From Chitinophagaceae bacterium (GTDB taxonomy: Bacteria; Bacteroidota; Bacteroidia; Chitinophagales; Chitinophagaceae): 64,000 nucleotides of DNA. The notes beneath the pieces are model-generated. The model was not told where the DNA came from and made no database searches. It saw only the letters and a program-made list of their open reading frames with translations. The stretch is taken from NCBI GenBank assembly GCA_016719165.1, contig JADKAJ010000002.1, positions 496,001 through 560,000 of the forward strand, given 5' to 3'. This document shows, piece after piece, positions 8,511 through 17,084 of this stretch (within the stretch, counting starts at the first letter, position 1; the number at the start of each line of letters is the position of its first letter). The translations under genes were made by a program, and so were the position numbers.

Positions 8511-9554
8511 ATGCCTTCTGTAAAAGCCTATGCTGCCCAAAGTGCTACTTCTCCATTGGATCAATGGACCATTGAAAGAAGAGATCCCAAACCACATGAT
8601 GTACAGATACAAATATTGTATTGTGGTGTTTGTCATAGCGACCTTCACTTTGCCCGCAATGATTGGGGAATGACCGTGTATCCGATTGTCCCCGGTCATG
8701 AGATTGTGGGAAAGGTAACAGCAGTGGGTAGCCATGTAAAGAATTTTAAAGTAGGAGACCTGGCCGGTATCGGTTGCCTCGTAGATAGTTGCCGGGAATG
8801 TGATAACTGTAAAGAAGGACTGGAACAGTATTGCAACAATGGTTTTGTGGGTACGTATGGCGGTATGGAGAAAGACGGCAGTGGCGCTACCCATGGCGGT
8901 TATAGTAAATCCATCCTGGCACATGAAGATTTTGTATTGCATATCTCTGATAAACTTCCGTTAGAAGCTGTGGCGCCATTACTTTGCGCCGGTATTACTA
9001 CTTACTCCCCATTACGCCACTGGAAAGTGGGCAAAGGAACAAGAGTGGGCATACTGGGCCTGGGTGGTCTTGGCCATATGGCGGTAAAGCTTGCTGCTGC
9101 GATGGGAGCAGAAGTAACAATGCTTAGTCATACTGCCTCCAAGGAAGCTGATGCAAAAAGATTAGGTGCCCAAAAGTTTGTTTTGACCAGCAGTGAAGAA
9201 CAGGTAAAAGGTGTGACCGGGTATTTTGATTTTATTCTCGATACGGTGTCAGCCGATCATGATTATAATTTTTATCTGAGCCTGTTGCGTTCCAGTGGTA
9301 CGATGGTCTGTGTGGGTGTGCCTTCGGCTCCGGCGGTAGTACCGGCCATGAACCTGATCTTTGGCAGAAAAAGTATTGCGGGTTCATTGATCGGCGGTAT
9401 TCCGGAAACACAGGAGATGCTGGACTTCTGCGCTGAACATGGTATTGTGAGTGATGTGGAAATAATTGCGATGAGAGATATCAATGAAGCTTATGAACGT
9501 ATGCTGAAAAGTGATGTGAAGTACCGGTTTGTGATCGATATGTCTACGCTGTAA
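8511..9554 (+). CDS. Zinc-dependent NAD(P) alcohol dehydrogenase (cinnamyl-alcohol type)
   Basis: 347-aa medium-chain dehydrogenase/reductase. Catalytic-zinc ligands: Cys in GVCHSDLHFARNDWG and His in PGHEIVG; structural-zinc cysteines in the CRECDNCKEGLEQYC loop (about residues 92-106). The Rossmann nucleotide motif is GLGGLGHMAVKLAAAMGAEV (about 182-201). Length and motif spacing fit the CAD/YahK-type NADPH aldehyde reductases. It is monocistronic. A -7-like TACATTTA lies at 8479-8486 with a TTG 23 bases before it, a plausible Bacteroidota promoter with slightly long spacing. Confidence 0.93.
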   Translation: MPSVKAYAAQSATSPLDQWTIERRDPKPHDVQIQILYCGVCHSDLHFARNDWGMTVYPIVPGHEIVGKVTAVGSHVKNFKVGDLAGIGCLVDSCRECDNCKEGLEQYCNNGFVGTYGGMEKDGSGATHGGYSKSILAHEDFVLHISDKLPLEAVAPLLCAGITTYSPLRHWKVGKGTRVGILGLGGLGHMAVKLAAAMGAEVTMLSHTASKEADAKRLGAQKFVLTSSEEQVKGVTGYFDFILDTVSADHDYNFYLSLLRSSGTMVCVGVPSAPAVVPAMNLIFGRKSIAGSLIGGIPETQEMLDFCAEHGIVSDVEIIAMRDINEAYERMLKSDVKYRFVIDMSTL

Positions 9555-9596
9555 ATATAATTACCTTCTGTTCTGAAAGAACCTATTGCATAAAAC

Positions 9597-9690
9597 CCAA
9601 TCATTGTCATATTGAGCAAAGCCGAAATATGACAATGATTGGTAAACAAATTTGTCGCATTTCGATAAACTCAATGTGACAAATTTTTTT
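9597..9690. repeat. Palindromic dispersed repeat, relative of 5337-5470
   Basis: CCAATCATTGTCATATT and AATATGACAATGATTGG form an inverted repeat around GAGCAAAGCCG, followed by TAAACAAATTTGTCGCATTTCG and a CAATGTGACAAATTTTTTT end. The copy at 5337-5470 has the same order of modules with a different variable word (CAGTGTC instead of CATTGTC). Confidence 0.75.
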
Positions 9691-9710
9691 ATTCCTATAC
9701 CAGGTGGGAT

Positions 9711-9740
9711 AAAAAACCTCCCGGCATGCAAGCCGGGAGG
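9711..9740 (-). terminator. Terminator after the outer-membrane barrel gene
   Basis: On the minus strand CCTCCCGGC and GCCGGGAGG form a 9-bp stem with a 6-base loop, followed by six T. It lies 33 bases past the stop of the gene at 9773-10468. Confidence 0.9.
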
Positions 9741-9772
9741 GTCGTTCCAATGATACCATGTCCACGTCCTTA

Positions 9773-10468
9773 TCAGAATTTGATTCCGATACCACCGGTC
9801 AGGTTCAGTACGGATATTTTTTGTTTAAATTTTTCTCCCTCATCAAACCATTCGCTGCTACTTGCGGTAAATTCAGGTTTCATATACAGGTAATCAAGAT
9901 TGGTGAAAATGAACATGTTTTTACCTGTTCCGAATCGCAGATCCAAACCGCCCTGTAATGCGGGTGCAATACTCCAATGTGCTTTTTCCAGTAGTTCACC
10001 CTCATAACTTATTTTTGGTGATTTAGTATTGACCACACCACCCATCAACCTGAGGTCAGTCCAGATATTTTTGGCGAGGCCAAATGTCAGCATCGGACCG
10101 GCTGTGATGCCATAGAACTGCCAGTTGTCCATAATATCCAGTGTCACCTCTTCGTTCAAACGGCCTTCGAGAACAATATCCATCACTACATTGTGCATAT
10201 TGTATTTGTTGTAAAAAACAGATGCAGCAATGCCGGCATTGGGATGAAACTGGTAACCGTAATTCAAATCAATGGTAAACCCAGTTTTGGCAAACCCAGC
10301 CTGTTCGTTGTCAAAATCATTGCTGGCAAAATCTCCCACAGGAAAAGAAGGGCCCGCATGGAAGGCAAGCACAGATTTCGTAGCTGTTGCCGTTGTCTTC
10401 GCACTTCCCTGGGCCAGTATTGTCCCGCTAACCAGCAGAACAATCGTCATCAAGAGAAGCTTTTTCAT
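9773..10468 (-). CDS. Outer-membrane beta-barrel protein (PorT-like)
   Basis: 231 aa with a signal peptide (MKKLLLMTIVLLVSGTILAQ) and repeated amphipathic strands (for example FTIDLNYGYQFHPNAGIAASVFYNKYN, FYGITAGPMLTFGL, SIAPALQGGLDLRFG, ISVLNLTGGIGIKF). It ends in the aromatic residue Phe, typical of outer-membrane barrels. Length and strand pattern fit the eight-stranded 'outer membrane protein beta-barrel' proteins common in Bacteroidota, whose cargo or role is mostly unknown. It is monocistronic with a strong terminator. A one-mismatch -7 element (TACTTTAG) lies about 50 bases upstream. Confidence 0.85.
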   Translation of the reverse strand: MKKLLLMTIVLLVSGTILAQGSAKTTATATKSVLAFHAGPSFPVGDFASNDFDNEQAGFAKTGFTIDLNYGYQFHPNAGIAASVFYNKYNMHNVVMDIVLEGRLNEEVTLDIMDNWQFYGITAGPMLTFGLAKNIWTDLRLMGGVVNTKSPKISYEGELLEKAHWSIAPALQGGLDLRFGTGKNMFIFTNLDYLYMKPEFTASSSEWFDEGEKFKQKISVLNLTGGIGIKF

Positions 10469-10785
10469 AACTCACATTTTTAATTTTGTCATTTCTCACA
10501 AGTGTCATAAGCGCCTTTCTAAAGTAGTTTGTAAACGGGTTAATAACAATGATAACTGGATTGCGCCATCTTGATTGATATCATTGTTTCCAGGTATGTC
10601 AAGGTATTACCTTTATAACATATGCATCGAAGAAAAAAAGATAACGATATCGTTAATAGAAAAATCCTGGCTCTTAAAGCCGCCAATAGTTCAAATATTA
10701 TTTCGTATTGATAAGTCATTGAAGTTTTATATCCTACCACTCCTGCAGCTGCTTATCTCCGGAAAACAATTTGTATTTTTAATAC
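10469..10785. other. Intergenic interval between divergent genes
   Basis: 317 bases between the barrel gene (minus) and an M23 peptidase gene (plus). I see only short open frames without family features. AACGATATCGTT near 10643 is a 12-base palindrome, and TATTTTTA directly before the start at 10786 resembles a -7 element. Confidence 0.5.
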
Positions 10786-11376
10786 ATGTCGTTTCGTTTA
10801 TTATTTCTTTATTTATTGACTGGCATTGCTGCAACAGCACAGCAACAATACAGTACTGCAGATTTGAAGAATGGAAAATTCAAAGACGACAGCAGTTATA
10901 TATATTCCTTACCGTTTGAAACAGGCAAGAAAGTATTCCTGGCACAGGGTTACGAAAGTATGTTCAGCCACAAATCTTCAAAGGCGCTCGACTTTAAAGT
11001 TAAGACCGGTACCAAAGTATGTGCCGCAAGAAGCGGCATAGTAGTGGCCGCAAGAAAAGACTCTGACCGCAGGGGATTGAAGCAGGAAAATCTGTCTGAC
11101 GGTAATTATATTTTTATCCGGCATGATGATGCATCTGTTGCACAGTACTGGCATTTTCGTAAAGACGGTGTACTGGTGAAGGTGGGTGATTCTGTTACTA
11201 CGGGCCAGTTAATAGGTTTTAGCGGAAATACCGGTTATTCAGCTTTCCCGCATCTGCATTTTGAAGTGAGAGGGTTTGATGCCGGCGGAAATGAAACTGA
11301 TCTCCCCACAAGATTTTATACGCAACGGGGTGTTATCTACCTGCAACCCGGAAAGTTTTACCGCACCCGTCGCTGA
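10786..11376 (+). CDS. M23 family metallopeptidase, exported
   Basis: 196 aa. A signal peptide (MSFRLLFLYLLTGIAATAQQ) precedes a LytM/M23 zinc peptidase domain that cleaves peptidoglycan cross-links or other glycine-rich peptides. The zinc ligands look intact: H and D in HKSSKALDF (about residues 64-72) and the C-terminal HLHFEV, with YWHF in between as the catalytic histidine motif. It is a close relative of the gene at 16455-17075, sharing the DDSSYIYSLPFETGK-type leader and the ALDF, GNxIxIxH and GLSGxTGY-type blocks. A TATTTTTA element just before the ATG suggests a very short or absent leader. Confidence 0.9.
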   Translation: MSFRLLFLYLLTGIAATAQQQYSTADLKNGKFKDDSSYIYSLPFETGKKVFLAQGYESMFSHKSSKALDFKVKTGTKVCAARSGIVVAARKDSDRRGLKQENLSDGNYIFIRHDDASVAQYWHFRKDGVLVKVGDSVTTGQLIGFSGNTGYSAFPHLHFEVRGFDAGGNETDLPTRFYTQRGVIYLQPGKFYRTRR

Positions 11377-11432
11377 TATCATAATCATTGTCCGGCCCGT
11401 TGTAATTCGCTACCTTGATACTTCTTAAAGCA

Positions 11433-11957
11433 ATGGTTATGATCGTCGTTTATATTTTAGCCGCCCTGATCGTCATCCTGTTGATAATAGCAGCACTGAT
11501 GCCTAAGATATATAATGTAGAAAAAAATATTATCATCAAATGTTCAGTTACTGATGTAATGAACCGCATCAGCGATATGAATTATTACAGCCAGTGGAAT
11601 CCCTGGCAACAAAGTGATCCCACCACTAAAAGCACCATCACCGGCACTCCGGGCACTACGGGACATAAATATGCCTGGGAAGGTAAGAAAGTAGGAGTGG
11701 GGAGTTTAACCTTGCTGAGCATGAACCATAAACATATTCATTTTGAACTGGAGTTTCTGAAACCATGGAAAAGTAAAGCCAAAGACAACTGGTTGTTTGA
11801 ACCCTGGGGTGATCATAACGAAACAAAAGTAACCTGGCAAAACAGCGGCAACCTGCCCTGGCCCATAGCAAGGCTGATAGGGCCCATGCTCAATAAAAAC
11901 CTGAATCAGCAGTTTGAACAGGGCTTGAATAATCTGAAAAAAATGTGTGAAGGCTGA
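11433..11957 (+). CDS. SRPBCC (polyketide cyclase-like) family protein
   Basis: 174 aa with one N-terminal membrane segment (VYILAALIVILLIIAALM) followed by a START-like helix-grip domain: IKCSVTDVMNRISDMNYYSQWNPW, KVGVGSLTLLSMNHKHIHFELEF, and the C-terminal helix GPMLNKNLNQQFEQGLNNLKKM. Members bind hydrophobic ligands, but the substrate cannot be read from sequence. I prefer the ATG at 11433 (11439 is also possible); a TTG at 11415 is in frame but overlaps a promoter-like TACCTTGA. It ends at a bidirectional terminator. Confidence 0.85.
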   Translation: MVMIVVYILAALIVILLIIAALMPKIYNVEKNIIIKCSVTDVMNRISDMNYYSQWNPWQQSDPTTKSTITGTPGTTGHKYAWEGKKVGVGSLTLLSMNHKHIHFELEFLKPWKSKAKDNWLFEPWGDHNETKVTWQNSGNLPWPIARLIGPMLNKNLNQQFEQGLNNLKKMCEG

Positions 11958-12000
11958 TCTTTGATCGCTACAACGGGCTATCCCATTTCTATAGACAAGA

Positions 12001-12032
12001 AAAAAGCCGGTTCAAATATGACCGGCTTTTTG
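12001..12032. terminator. Bidirectional terminator between convergent genes
   Basis: AAAAAGCCGGT and ACCGGCTTTTT form an 11-bp stem including A/T-runs on both sides, between the SRPBCC gene (plus) and the hemerythrin gene (minus). It can end transcription from either side. Confidence 0.92.
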
Positions 12033-12045
12033 TTTCAGGGCTATA

Positions 12046-12717
12046 CTAGGCTGCTTTTGCAGGCAGTTTTTCCAATTCATTCATTAATTCATAATACTCA
12101 TTGGGAGATACAGATGCCTGTAACACGGCCACCATTTTTTCGAAGGCTGGTGCCGGCAACATCATTTTCATACCTGTCAGCATGGCCAGATTTTCTTTTC
12201 TTGTTTGCGCCGGTAACACATGTTTTCCCCAGACAAGGAATATTTCAAAAGGAATGCTTTTTAATATCTGCATATGCAAACCCATCAGTTCTTCTTCGCT
12301 GAAATATTTCCATAGCAATTCCTGTGTTGTTGTTTCCTCGTGAATGATATGCTCCAGGTATTGGCCGTGATAAGAAGAAAAAGCAAGGTAAAACTGAAAC
12401 CCTTCTTCATCTGGTTGGGAGCCATCAAAGCTGTTTAGCCATGTTTCAAGTTCCTCCTGTACTTTTTCCAGCAGTTCATGTTCTTCCGTATTTTCTTCAG
12501 ACGATCCGGGAGCTTTTGTTTCTAAGACAGCCAGTATAATTGTTTCTTCGATATGGGCATGTTCCTTTAATAAATCAAACATTTCGTTGCCTGTTTGTTT
12601 CAGTACATGCAGTTCACTTTCATTGGCATAATCAGTTCTGCCGGCGAGCAATGAAAACTCAGCCATAAGTTTTCGCAGTGCTTTATGCGGGGTGCTGAAT
12701 ATTTTTATTCTTTTCAT
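12046..12717 (-). CDS. Hemerythrin-like domain protein
   Basis: 223 aa. The N-terminal half is a four-helix HHE domain with the expected histidines: H11 (STPHKALR), H53/H55 with E57/E58 (EHAHIEE), H80 (EEHELLE) and H123/H126 (YLEHIIHEE), which would hold a di-iron centre. The C-terminal part (about 140-223) is a helical extension (SVSPNEYYELMNELEKL). Bacterial family members sense or bind O2, NO or iron. It is followed on the same strand, upstream in sequence order, by a cytochrome c gene 57 bases away, which fits a redox role. Confidence 0.88.
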   Translation of the reverse strand: MKRIKIFSTPHKALRKLMAEFSLLAGRTDYANESELHVLKQTGNEMFDLLKEHAHIEETIILAVLETKAPGSSEENTEEHELLEKVQEELETWLNSFDGSQPDEEGFQFYLAFSSYHGQYLEHIIHEETTTQELLWKYFSEEELMGLHMQILKSIPFEIFLVWGKHVLPAQTRKENLAMLTGMKMMLPAPAFEKMVAVLQASVSPNEYYELMNELEKLPAKAA

Positions 12718-12774
12718 AAAAAAGGTTTAATGGTTAATGTATACTGATTCAGTTGATTTAAATTCATCTCCTGG

Positions 12775-13353
12775 TCACCGGGTAGCTAACTGTGGTTCCG
12801 GCACAATATTTTTTACAGGTTTGGTGGATTGCAGGTAAGTGAAAATGGCTGTAATGTCTTCTTCACTCAGTTGTTTATAATTTTCCCATGGCATCGGTGG
12901 CAACAGGTCTCTGTTGGTTTCGATTCCTTTAGATTTACCCCTGGTAAGCGCCGTCTTAAATTGCTGCAGGCTCCAGTTACCGATACCTGTTGCATCAGAA
13001 GTAATATTGGCTGCATAAGAGGTTCCCATCGGACTCACCATGGCTGTGCCTTCTGCATAAAATAAAGCCCAGCCATTTTTTAAAGCTTCATTATTGGCTG
13101 GTGGTAATGACATATCAGACCGGTGACCCGATAAAAGACGGGTAGTGTCCAGTGCAGGACCCATAGGCGTCATTACTTTGGGAGAGTGACAATCATTGCA
13201 ACCCATGGTGGTTACAAGATAGTTCCCCCGTTTAACCAGGGAGTCTTTACTGATCGTTGTCTGAACTGATTGTGAGGAGCCTTGTTTGCAGGCGGTAAAA
13301 GCACCAATAGCTGCGGCCATCATTAAAACCGCTGATAAATGAAACTTCTTCAT
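12775..13353 (-). CDS. Cytochrome c family lipoprotein
   Basis: 192 aa. A lipoprotein signal peptide ends at Cys22 (AFTACKQG). One haem-attachment motif, GCNDCH at residues 51-56, is followed by SPKVMTPMGP; MPWENYKQLSEEDITAIFTYLQSTKP supplies the usual C-terminal helix of class I cytochromes and a candidate axial methionine. The protein should sit on the periplasmic side of a membrane and shuttle electrons. Its gene lies just upstream of the hemerythrin gene on the same strand, 57 bases apart, so the two may be cotranscribed. Confidence 0.88.
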   Translation of the reverse strand: MKKFHLSAVLMMAAAIGAFTACKQGSSQSVQTTISKDSLVKRGNYLVTTMGCNDCHSPKVMTPMGPALDTTRLLSGHRSDMSLPPANNEALKNGWALFYAEGTAMVSPMGTSYAANITSDATGIGNWSLQQFKTALTRGKSKGIETNRDLLPPMPWENYKQLSEEDITAIFTYLQSTKPVKNIVPEPQLATR

Positions 13354-13491
13354 AAAAAAGGTTTTTGGTTAATGACACAAAACTATTATTGCAGCTTTAC
13401 CTGTACACTCACATCTTCATGTGGTAATGACAAGCGGCAAACAAAGAGGAAGTAAGGAGAGGATGTTAATTTTTGTTAGCAGAAATTTGAT

Positions 13492-14655
13492 TTACTCAAT
13501 CTTAATTTTATCTGCTGCAGCTTTGGCTTTCTTTCGTAATTCATTGATATCAGCATTTATATCCTCATACACCAATGCAACAGCCATTCTTCTGTATGGC
13601 CTTGTTGCTGGCTTACCAAATATGCGAACATCTGTTTGTTTTTCTGCTAAAGCTTCTTCAATTCCTGTTATGATAAATTGCTCCGCAGATTTATTGGCCA
13701 GTACTACTGCACTGGCACCGGCTCTTTCCAATTTAATTTCAGGAATGGGTAATCCTAAGATCGTTCTTGCATGCAATTCAAACTCAGAAAGATTTTGCGT
13801 GCCTGCTAATGTCACCATACCTGTATCATGTGGCCTGGGACTTAGTTCTGAGAAATATACTCCTTCATCTGTCAGAAAAAATTCTACGCCCCATAGTCCG
13901 GCCCCTGTCAATGCAGTAGTTACTTTCTTTGCCATAGCACAGACATCTGCATAATCGCTTTCACTGATAGCTACGGGTTGCCAGCTTTCCTGGTAATCAC
14001 CTCTTTCCTGCCGGTGTCCTATCGGCGGACAGAACAAGGTTACTCCGTTTTTCTGTGTAACAGTTAGTAGTGTTATCTCTGTATGAAAGGAAATAAATTC
14101 TTCAATGATCACTTCTTTAATATCGCCTCTTGAATTATTGATAGCATAGTCCCACACCGTTTGCTGGTCTTCCACTTTCTTCAACACAGTTTGCCCTTTA
14201 CCGCTGGAAGACATCAATGGTTTAACGACACAGGGCATACCAATATCATTTACTGCCCTGGTAAACGCTTCATAGGTGGTGGCATAAAAATATTTGGCCG
14301 TCCGCAGTCCCAGTTCTTTACTGGCCAGGTCCCTGATGAGTTTCCTGTTCATGGTGAAGTTGGCAGCTTTGGCACTGGGCACCACTTGTATGTTTTGTTG
14401 TTCATACGCATAGAACCGTTCTGTTCTGATGGCTTCAATTTCCGGCACAACCAGGTCGGGTTGATGTTTGGTTATTACCGAATCTAACTGGTCGCCATTG
14501 AGCATATCGATCACTTCAAATCCATCTGCCACCTGCATCGCCGGTGCCCCGGCATAATTGTCCACGGCGATCACCGTTTGCCCCATTCTTTTCAGGGCGA
14601 TCACTAATTCTTTTCCCAGTTCACCGCTGCCGAGGAGGAGTATTTTTTTGTGCAT
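13492..14655 (-). CDS. purT: Formate-dependent GAR transformylase PurT
   Basis: 387-aa ATP-grasp enzyme that makes formyl-glycinamide ribonucleotide from formate, ATP and GAR in purine synthesis. Landmarks: LLGSGELGKELVIALKRMGQ (N-terminal Rossmann-like domain), PEIEAIRTE, ATP-grasp residues MPCVVKPLMSSSGKGQ (about 150-165), GVEFFLTDEGVYFSELSPRPHDTGMVTL with the metal-binding E and N-equivalent positions, and the C-terminal RRMAVALVY lobe. Length and order match PurT across bacteria. It is divergent from the AraC-alkyltransferase gene. Confidence 0.96.
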   Translation of the reverse strand: MHKKILLLGSGELGKELVIALKRMGQTVIAVDNYAGAPAMQVADGFEVIDMLNGDQLDSVITKHQPDLVVPEIEAIRTERFYAYEQQNIQVVPSAKAANFTMNRKLIRDLASKELGLRTAKYFYATTYEAFTRAVNDIGMPCVVKPLMSSSGKGQTVLKKVEDQQTVWDYAINNSRGDIKEVIIEEFISFHTEITLLTVTQKNGVTLFCPPIGHRQERGDYQESWQPVAISESDYADVCAMAKKVTTALTGAGLWGVEFFLTDEGVYFSELSPRPHDTGMVTLAGTQNLSEFELHARTILGLPIPEIKLERAGASAVVLANKSAEQFIITGIEEALAEKQTDVRIFGKPATRPYRRMAVALVYEDINADINELRKKAKAAADKIKIE

Positions 14656-14759
14656 ACTGCTAAAAATAAGTCATAAAAATAGTGAAGTCCCGTTTTCCGC
14701 AAGAAACGGGTTGTACCCATGAACAGCGTATGCAATTTTTGTGTCGTAAATTTAAAACA

Positions 14760-15590
14760 ATGACCGACTACGAAAGAATTGAAAAGGCTATTCATTATCT
14801 GCAGGAGAATTTTACACGGCAGCCTGACCTGGATGAAGTGGCGAAACAAGTGCATGTAAGTCCTTATCATTTTCAGCGGATGTTTAAGCAGTGGGCAGGA
14901 GTCAGTCCAAAAAAATTCCTGCAGTATATCAGTGCTGAACATGCCAAAACATTGCTGAAACAAAATATGAGCCTGAGTGATGTAAGTTTTGAAACCGGTC
15001 TTTCCGGTACCAGCCGCCTGCATGATCTTTTCATCAGCATTGAAGGAATGACACCGGGAGAATATAAAAATGGCGGGGAACAATTACACATTAATTACAG
15101 TTTTGCAGAATCCCCGTTCGGAAATATTATCGTTGCTTCCACTACAAAAGGTATTTGTCATTTGGCTTTTGCAGATAATGAAAAGCTGGCGTTAGAAGAA
15201 TTACAACGACTTTTCCCAAAAGCTTCATTCAGGCAAGTGGTGGATACAATACAACAAAATGCATTGTTCATCTTTACGCAGGACTGGAAAAATATCGCTT
15301 CCATAAAACTGCACTTAAAAGGAACAGCATTTCAGCTAAAGGTGTGGGAAGCTTTATTAAAAATACCACTGGGTAGTTTAGCTACTTATTCTTCCATTGC
15401 TGCAGCTACCGGCAATGAAAATGCATCAAGAGCCGTTGGCACAGCAGTGGGTGATAATCCTGTTGCCTTTTTAATTCCCTGTCACCGGGTCATCAAATCA
15501 ACCGGCTCAATCGGACAGTATCACTGGGGCAGCAACCGCAAAACCGCAATCATCGGGTGGGAGTCTGCCAAAATATTTGCTGAAAGCTAA
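14760..15590 (+). CDS. AraC-domain/O6-methylguanine-DNA methyltransferase fusion (Ada-like)
   Basis: 276 aa from the ATG at 14760; an in-frame upstream start at 14682 would add 26 residues without homology. An AraC-type double helix-turn-helix (about residues 10-105: LDEVAKQVHVSPYHFQRMFKQWAGVSPKKFLQY) is fused to an alkylguanine-DNA alkyltransferase domain with the acceptor cysteine in IPCHRVI (near residue 243). Such two-domain proteins repair O6-alkylguanine and can activate adaptive-response genes; the Ada methyl-phosphotriester zinc domain is missing. TAAATTTA just before the ATG is a 7/8 match to the -7 consensus, suggesting a near-leaderless message. Confidence 0.93.
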   Translation: MTDYERIEKAIHYLQENFTRQPDLDEVAKQVHVSPYHFQRMFKQWAGVSPKKFLQYISAEHAKTLLKQNMSLSDVSFETGLSGTSRLHDLFISIEGMTPGEYKNGGEQLHINYSFAESPFGNIIVASTTKGICHLAFADNEKLALEELQRLFPKASFRQVVDTIQQNALFIFTQDWKNIASIKLHLKGTAFQLKVWEALLKIPLGSLATYSSIAAATGNENASRAVGTAVGDNPVAFLIPCHRVIKSTGSIGQYHWGSNRKTAIIGWESAKIFAES

Positions 15591-15650
15591 TTCCGCAAGT
15601 TTCGGGTTGCTGACCACCCCTCTTCTTTTCATTTTTACAGAAAAAATACA

Positions 15651-16373
15651 ATGAAGACATTTATTTTAATTCATGGTTCCTGGCATAGTGCCTGGAACTG
15701 GCACAAAGTGGTGCCGTTAGTAGAAAAAGCAGGCCATAAGGCTATTGCCATCGATCTGCCCGGGATGGGAAGAGATAAAACATACATCAGTAAAGTGAAA
15801 ATGAAAACAACTGTTGAAAAGATCTGTGAGCTTATTGACAGTATAGAAGGCAAAGTGATATTAGTTGGTCACAGTAAAAACGGTATCATGATCTCCCAGG
15901 CGGCAGAATACCGGCCGCATAAAATTGAGAAGCTCATTTATCTTGCTGCTTACCTCGTACCAAATGGAAAGACACAAAGGGAGTATTCCTTGCTGGATAC
16001 AGGCGGAATGCTTAAACCTTATGTTACACCCTACCCCGAGCTGAATGCCCATACATTACAACCGGCAATTTATAAAGAAGGGCTTTATCATGATTGTGAT
16101 GAGGATATAACAGAACTGGCAAAAGTATTATTAAGCCACGAACCTGTTGAATCGGGTATTACACCTCTTCAGCTCACAGAAGAAAATTTTGGTTCTGTTC
16201 CCCGGTATTATATTGAATGCACAGAAGACAGGGCGGTAACACCATTCATTCAGCAAAAGATGTATGAAGAAACTCCCTGCAAAAAAATTTATCGCATGGC
16301 GACCAGCCATTCGCCATTTTTCAGCCAGCCGGAGGCGCTGACCGAAATATTTTGTGAGATTGCTGCAGAATGA
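15651..16373 (+). CDS. Alpha/beta hydrolase
   Basis: 240 aa, compact alpha/beta-hydrolase fold. The oxyanion-hole motif HGSWHSAWNWH lies at residues 8-18, the nucleophile elbow is GHSKNG (about 73-78), an acidic residue follows in CTEDRAVTP and the catalytic histidine is in ATSHSPFFSQP. This is the EstC/hydroxynitrile-lyase-like subgroup (salicylate esterase-like) rather than lipases; the substrate is unknown. No signal peptide, so it is cytoplasmic. It follows the Ada-like gene on the same strand with a 60-base gap. Confidence 0.88.
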   Translation: MKTFILIHGSWHSAWNWHKVVPLVEKAGHKAIAIDLPGMGRDKTYISKVKMKTTVEKICELIDSIEGKVILVGHSKNGIMISQAAEYRPHKIEKLIYLAAYLVPNGKTQREYSLLDTGGMLKPYVTPYPELNAHTLQPAIYKEGLYHDCDEDITELAKVLLSHEPVESGITPLQLTEENFGSVPRYYIECTEDRAVTPFIQQKMYEETPCKKIYRMATSHSPFFSQPEALTEIFCEIAAE

Positions 16374-16454
16374 ATACTAGTTTGCTTTTATTTGACAAAC
16401 AATTAAATCCAAGAACTGTGTTGTTACCCGGGATGGACTTATTTTTATGCCCCG

Positions 16455-17075
16455 ATGCAAATACCAGTACTTGTGAAGTTTATTCTGCCTGTTTTATTGC
16501 TACTGTTTATTACGAGTTGTTCTGTCAGCAAGAATCCCCTGCGCAAACAGGTAAAGCTTTTACAAAAAGGGATCAATAAAGACGATACCAGTTATGTGTA
16601 TGCATTGCCCTATGAAGAAGGAAAAACCTTCCGGGTGATTCAGGGTTACTTCAGCCGGTTTACCCATAAAGAAAGAGCGGCGCTTGATTTTAATATGAAA
16701 CGGGGAACAAAGATCAGCGCAGCAAGAGAAGGAGTGGTAACAAGAGTAAAAGAAGATGGTACAAAAGGTGGACTGAAAAAGAAATACAGGCCGGATGGTA
16801 ATAATATCGTGATACAGCACCCGGATGGTTCAAGAGCGGGTTACTGGCACCTGCAACATAATGGAGCCCTGGTAAATGTGGGAGACACTGTAAAGAAAGG
16901 ACAAGTAATTGGCCTCAGTGGCAAAACCGGGTATGCAATGACACCACATCTTCATTTTTTGGTATGGCGTTCCGGTGGCGGGCAATGGCAACAGGTGCCT
17001 ACACGATTTCAAACATCGAAAGGAATAAAATATTTAAAGGGTTGGAGGAAATATCATAATAGCAAACCAGAGTAG
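16455..17075 (+). CDS. M23 family metallopeptidase lipoprotein
   Basis: 206 aa. A lipoprotein signal peptide ends at a cysteine in LLFITSCSVSKN. The LytM domain has zinc ligands H and D in HKERAALDF, YWHL in the middle and HLHFLV at the end, so the active site looks intact. It is a paralogue of 10786-11376, with the same DDTSYVYALPYEEGK leader and GKTGYAMTPHLHF block, but lipid-anchored rather than freely exported. A TTATTTTTATG element shortly before the ATG resembles that of the paralogue. Confidence 0.9.
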   Translation: MQIPVLVKFILPVLLLLFITSCSVSKNPLRKQVKLLQKGINKDDTSYVYALPYEEGKTFRVIQGYFSRFTHKERAALDFNMKRGTKISAAREGVVTRVKEDGTKGGLKKKYRPDGNNIVIQHPDGSRAGYWHLQHNGALVNVGDTVKKGQVIGLSGKTGYAMTPHLHFLVWRSGGGQWQQVPTRFQTSKGIKYLKGWRKYHNSKPE

Positions 17076-17076
17076 C

Positions 17077-17084
17077 TATTTTTG
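17077..17084 (+). promoter_or_regulatory. -7 promoter element TATTTTTG before pnuC
   Basis: Exact match to the Bacteroidota -7 consensus TAnnTTTG. Transcription would start near 17089-17091, which argues that the pnuC start codon is downstream of the TTG at 17082, for example the TTG at 17097. Confidence 0.5.

Noticed and set aside
14604..15091. Long minus-strand open frames opposite the Ada-like gene
   Set aside because: They mirror the coding strand of a clear AraC-alkyltransferase and have no family features.
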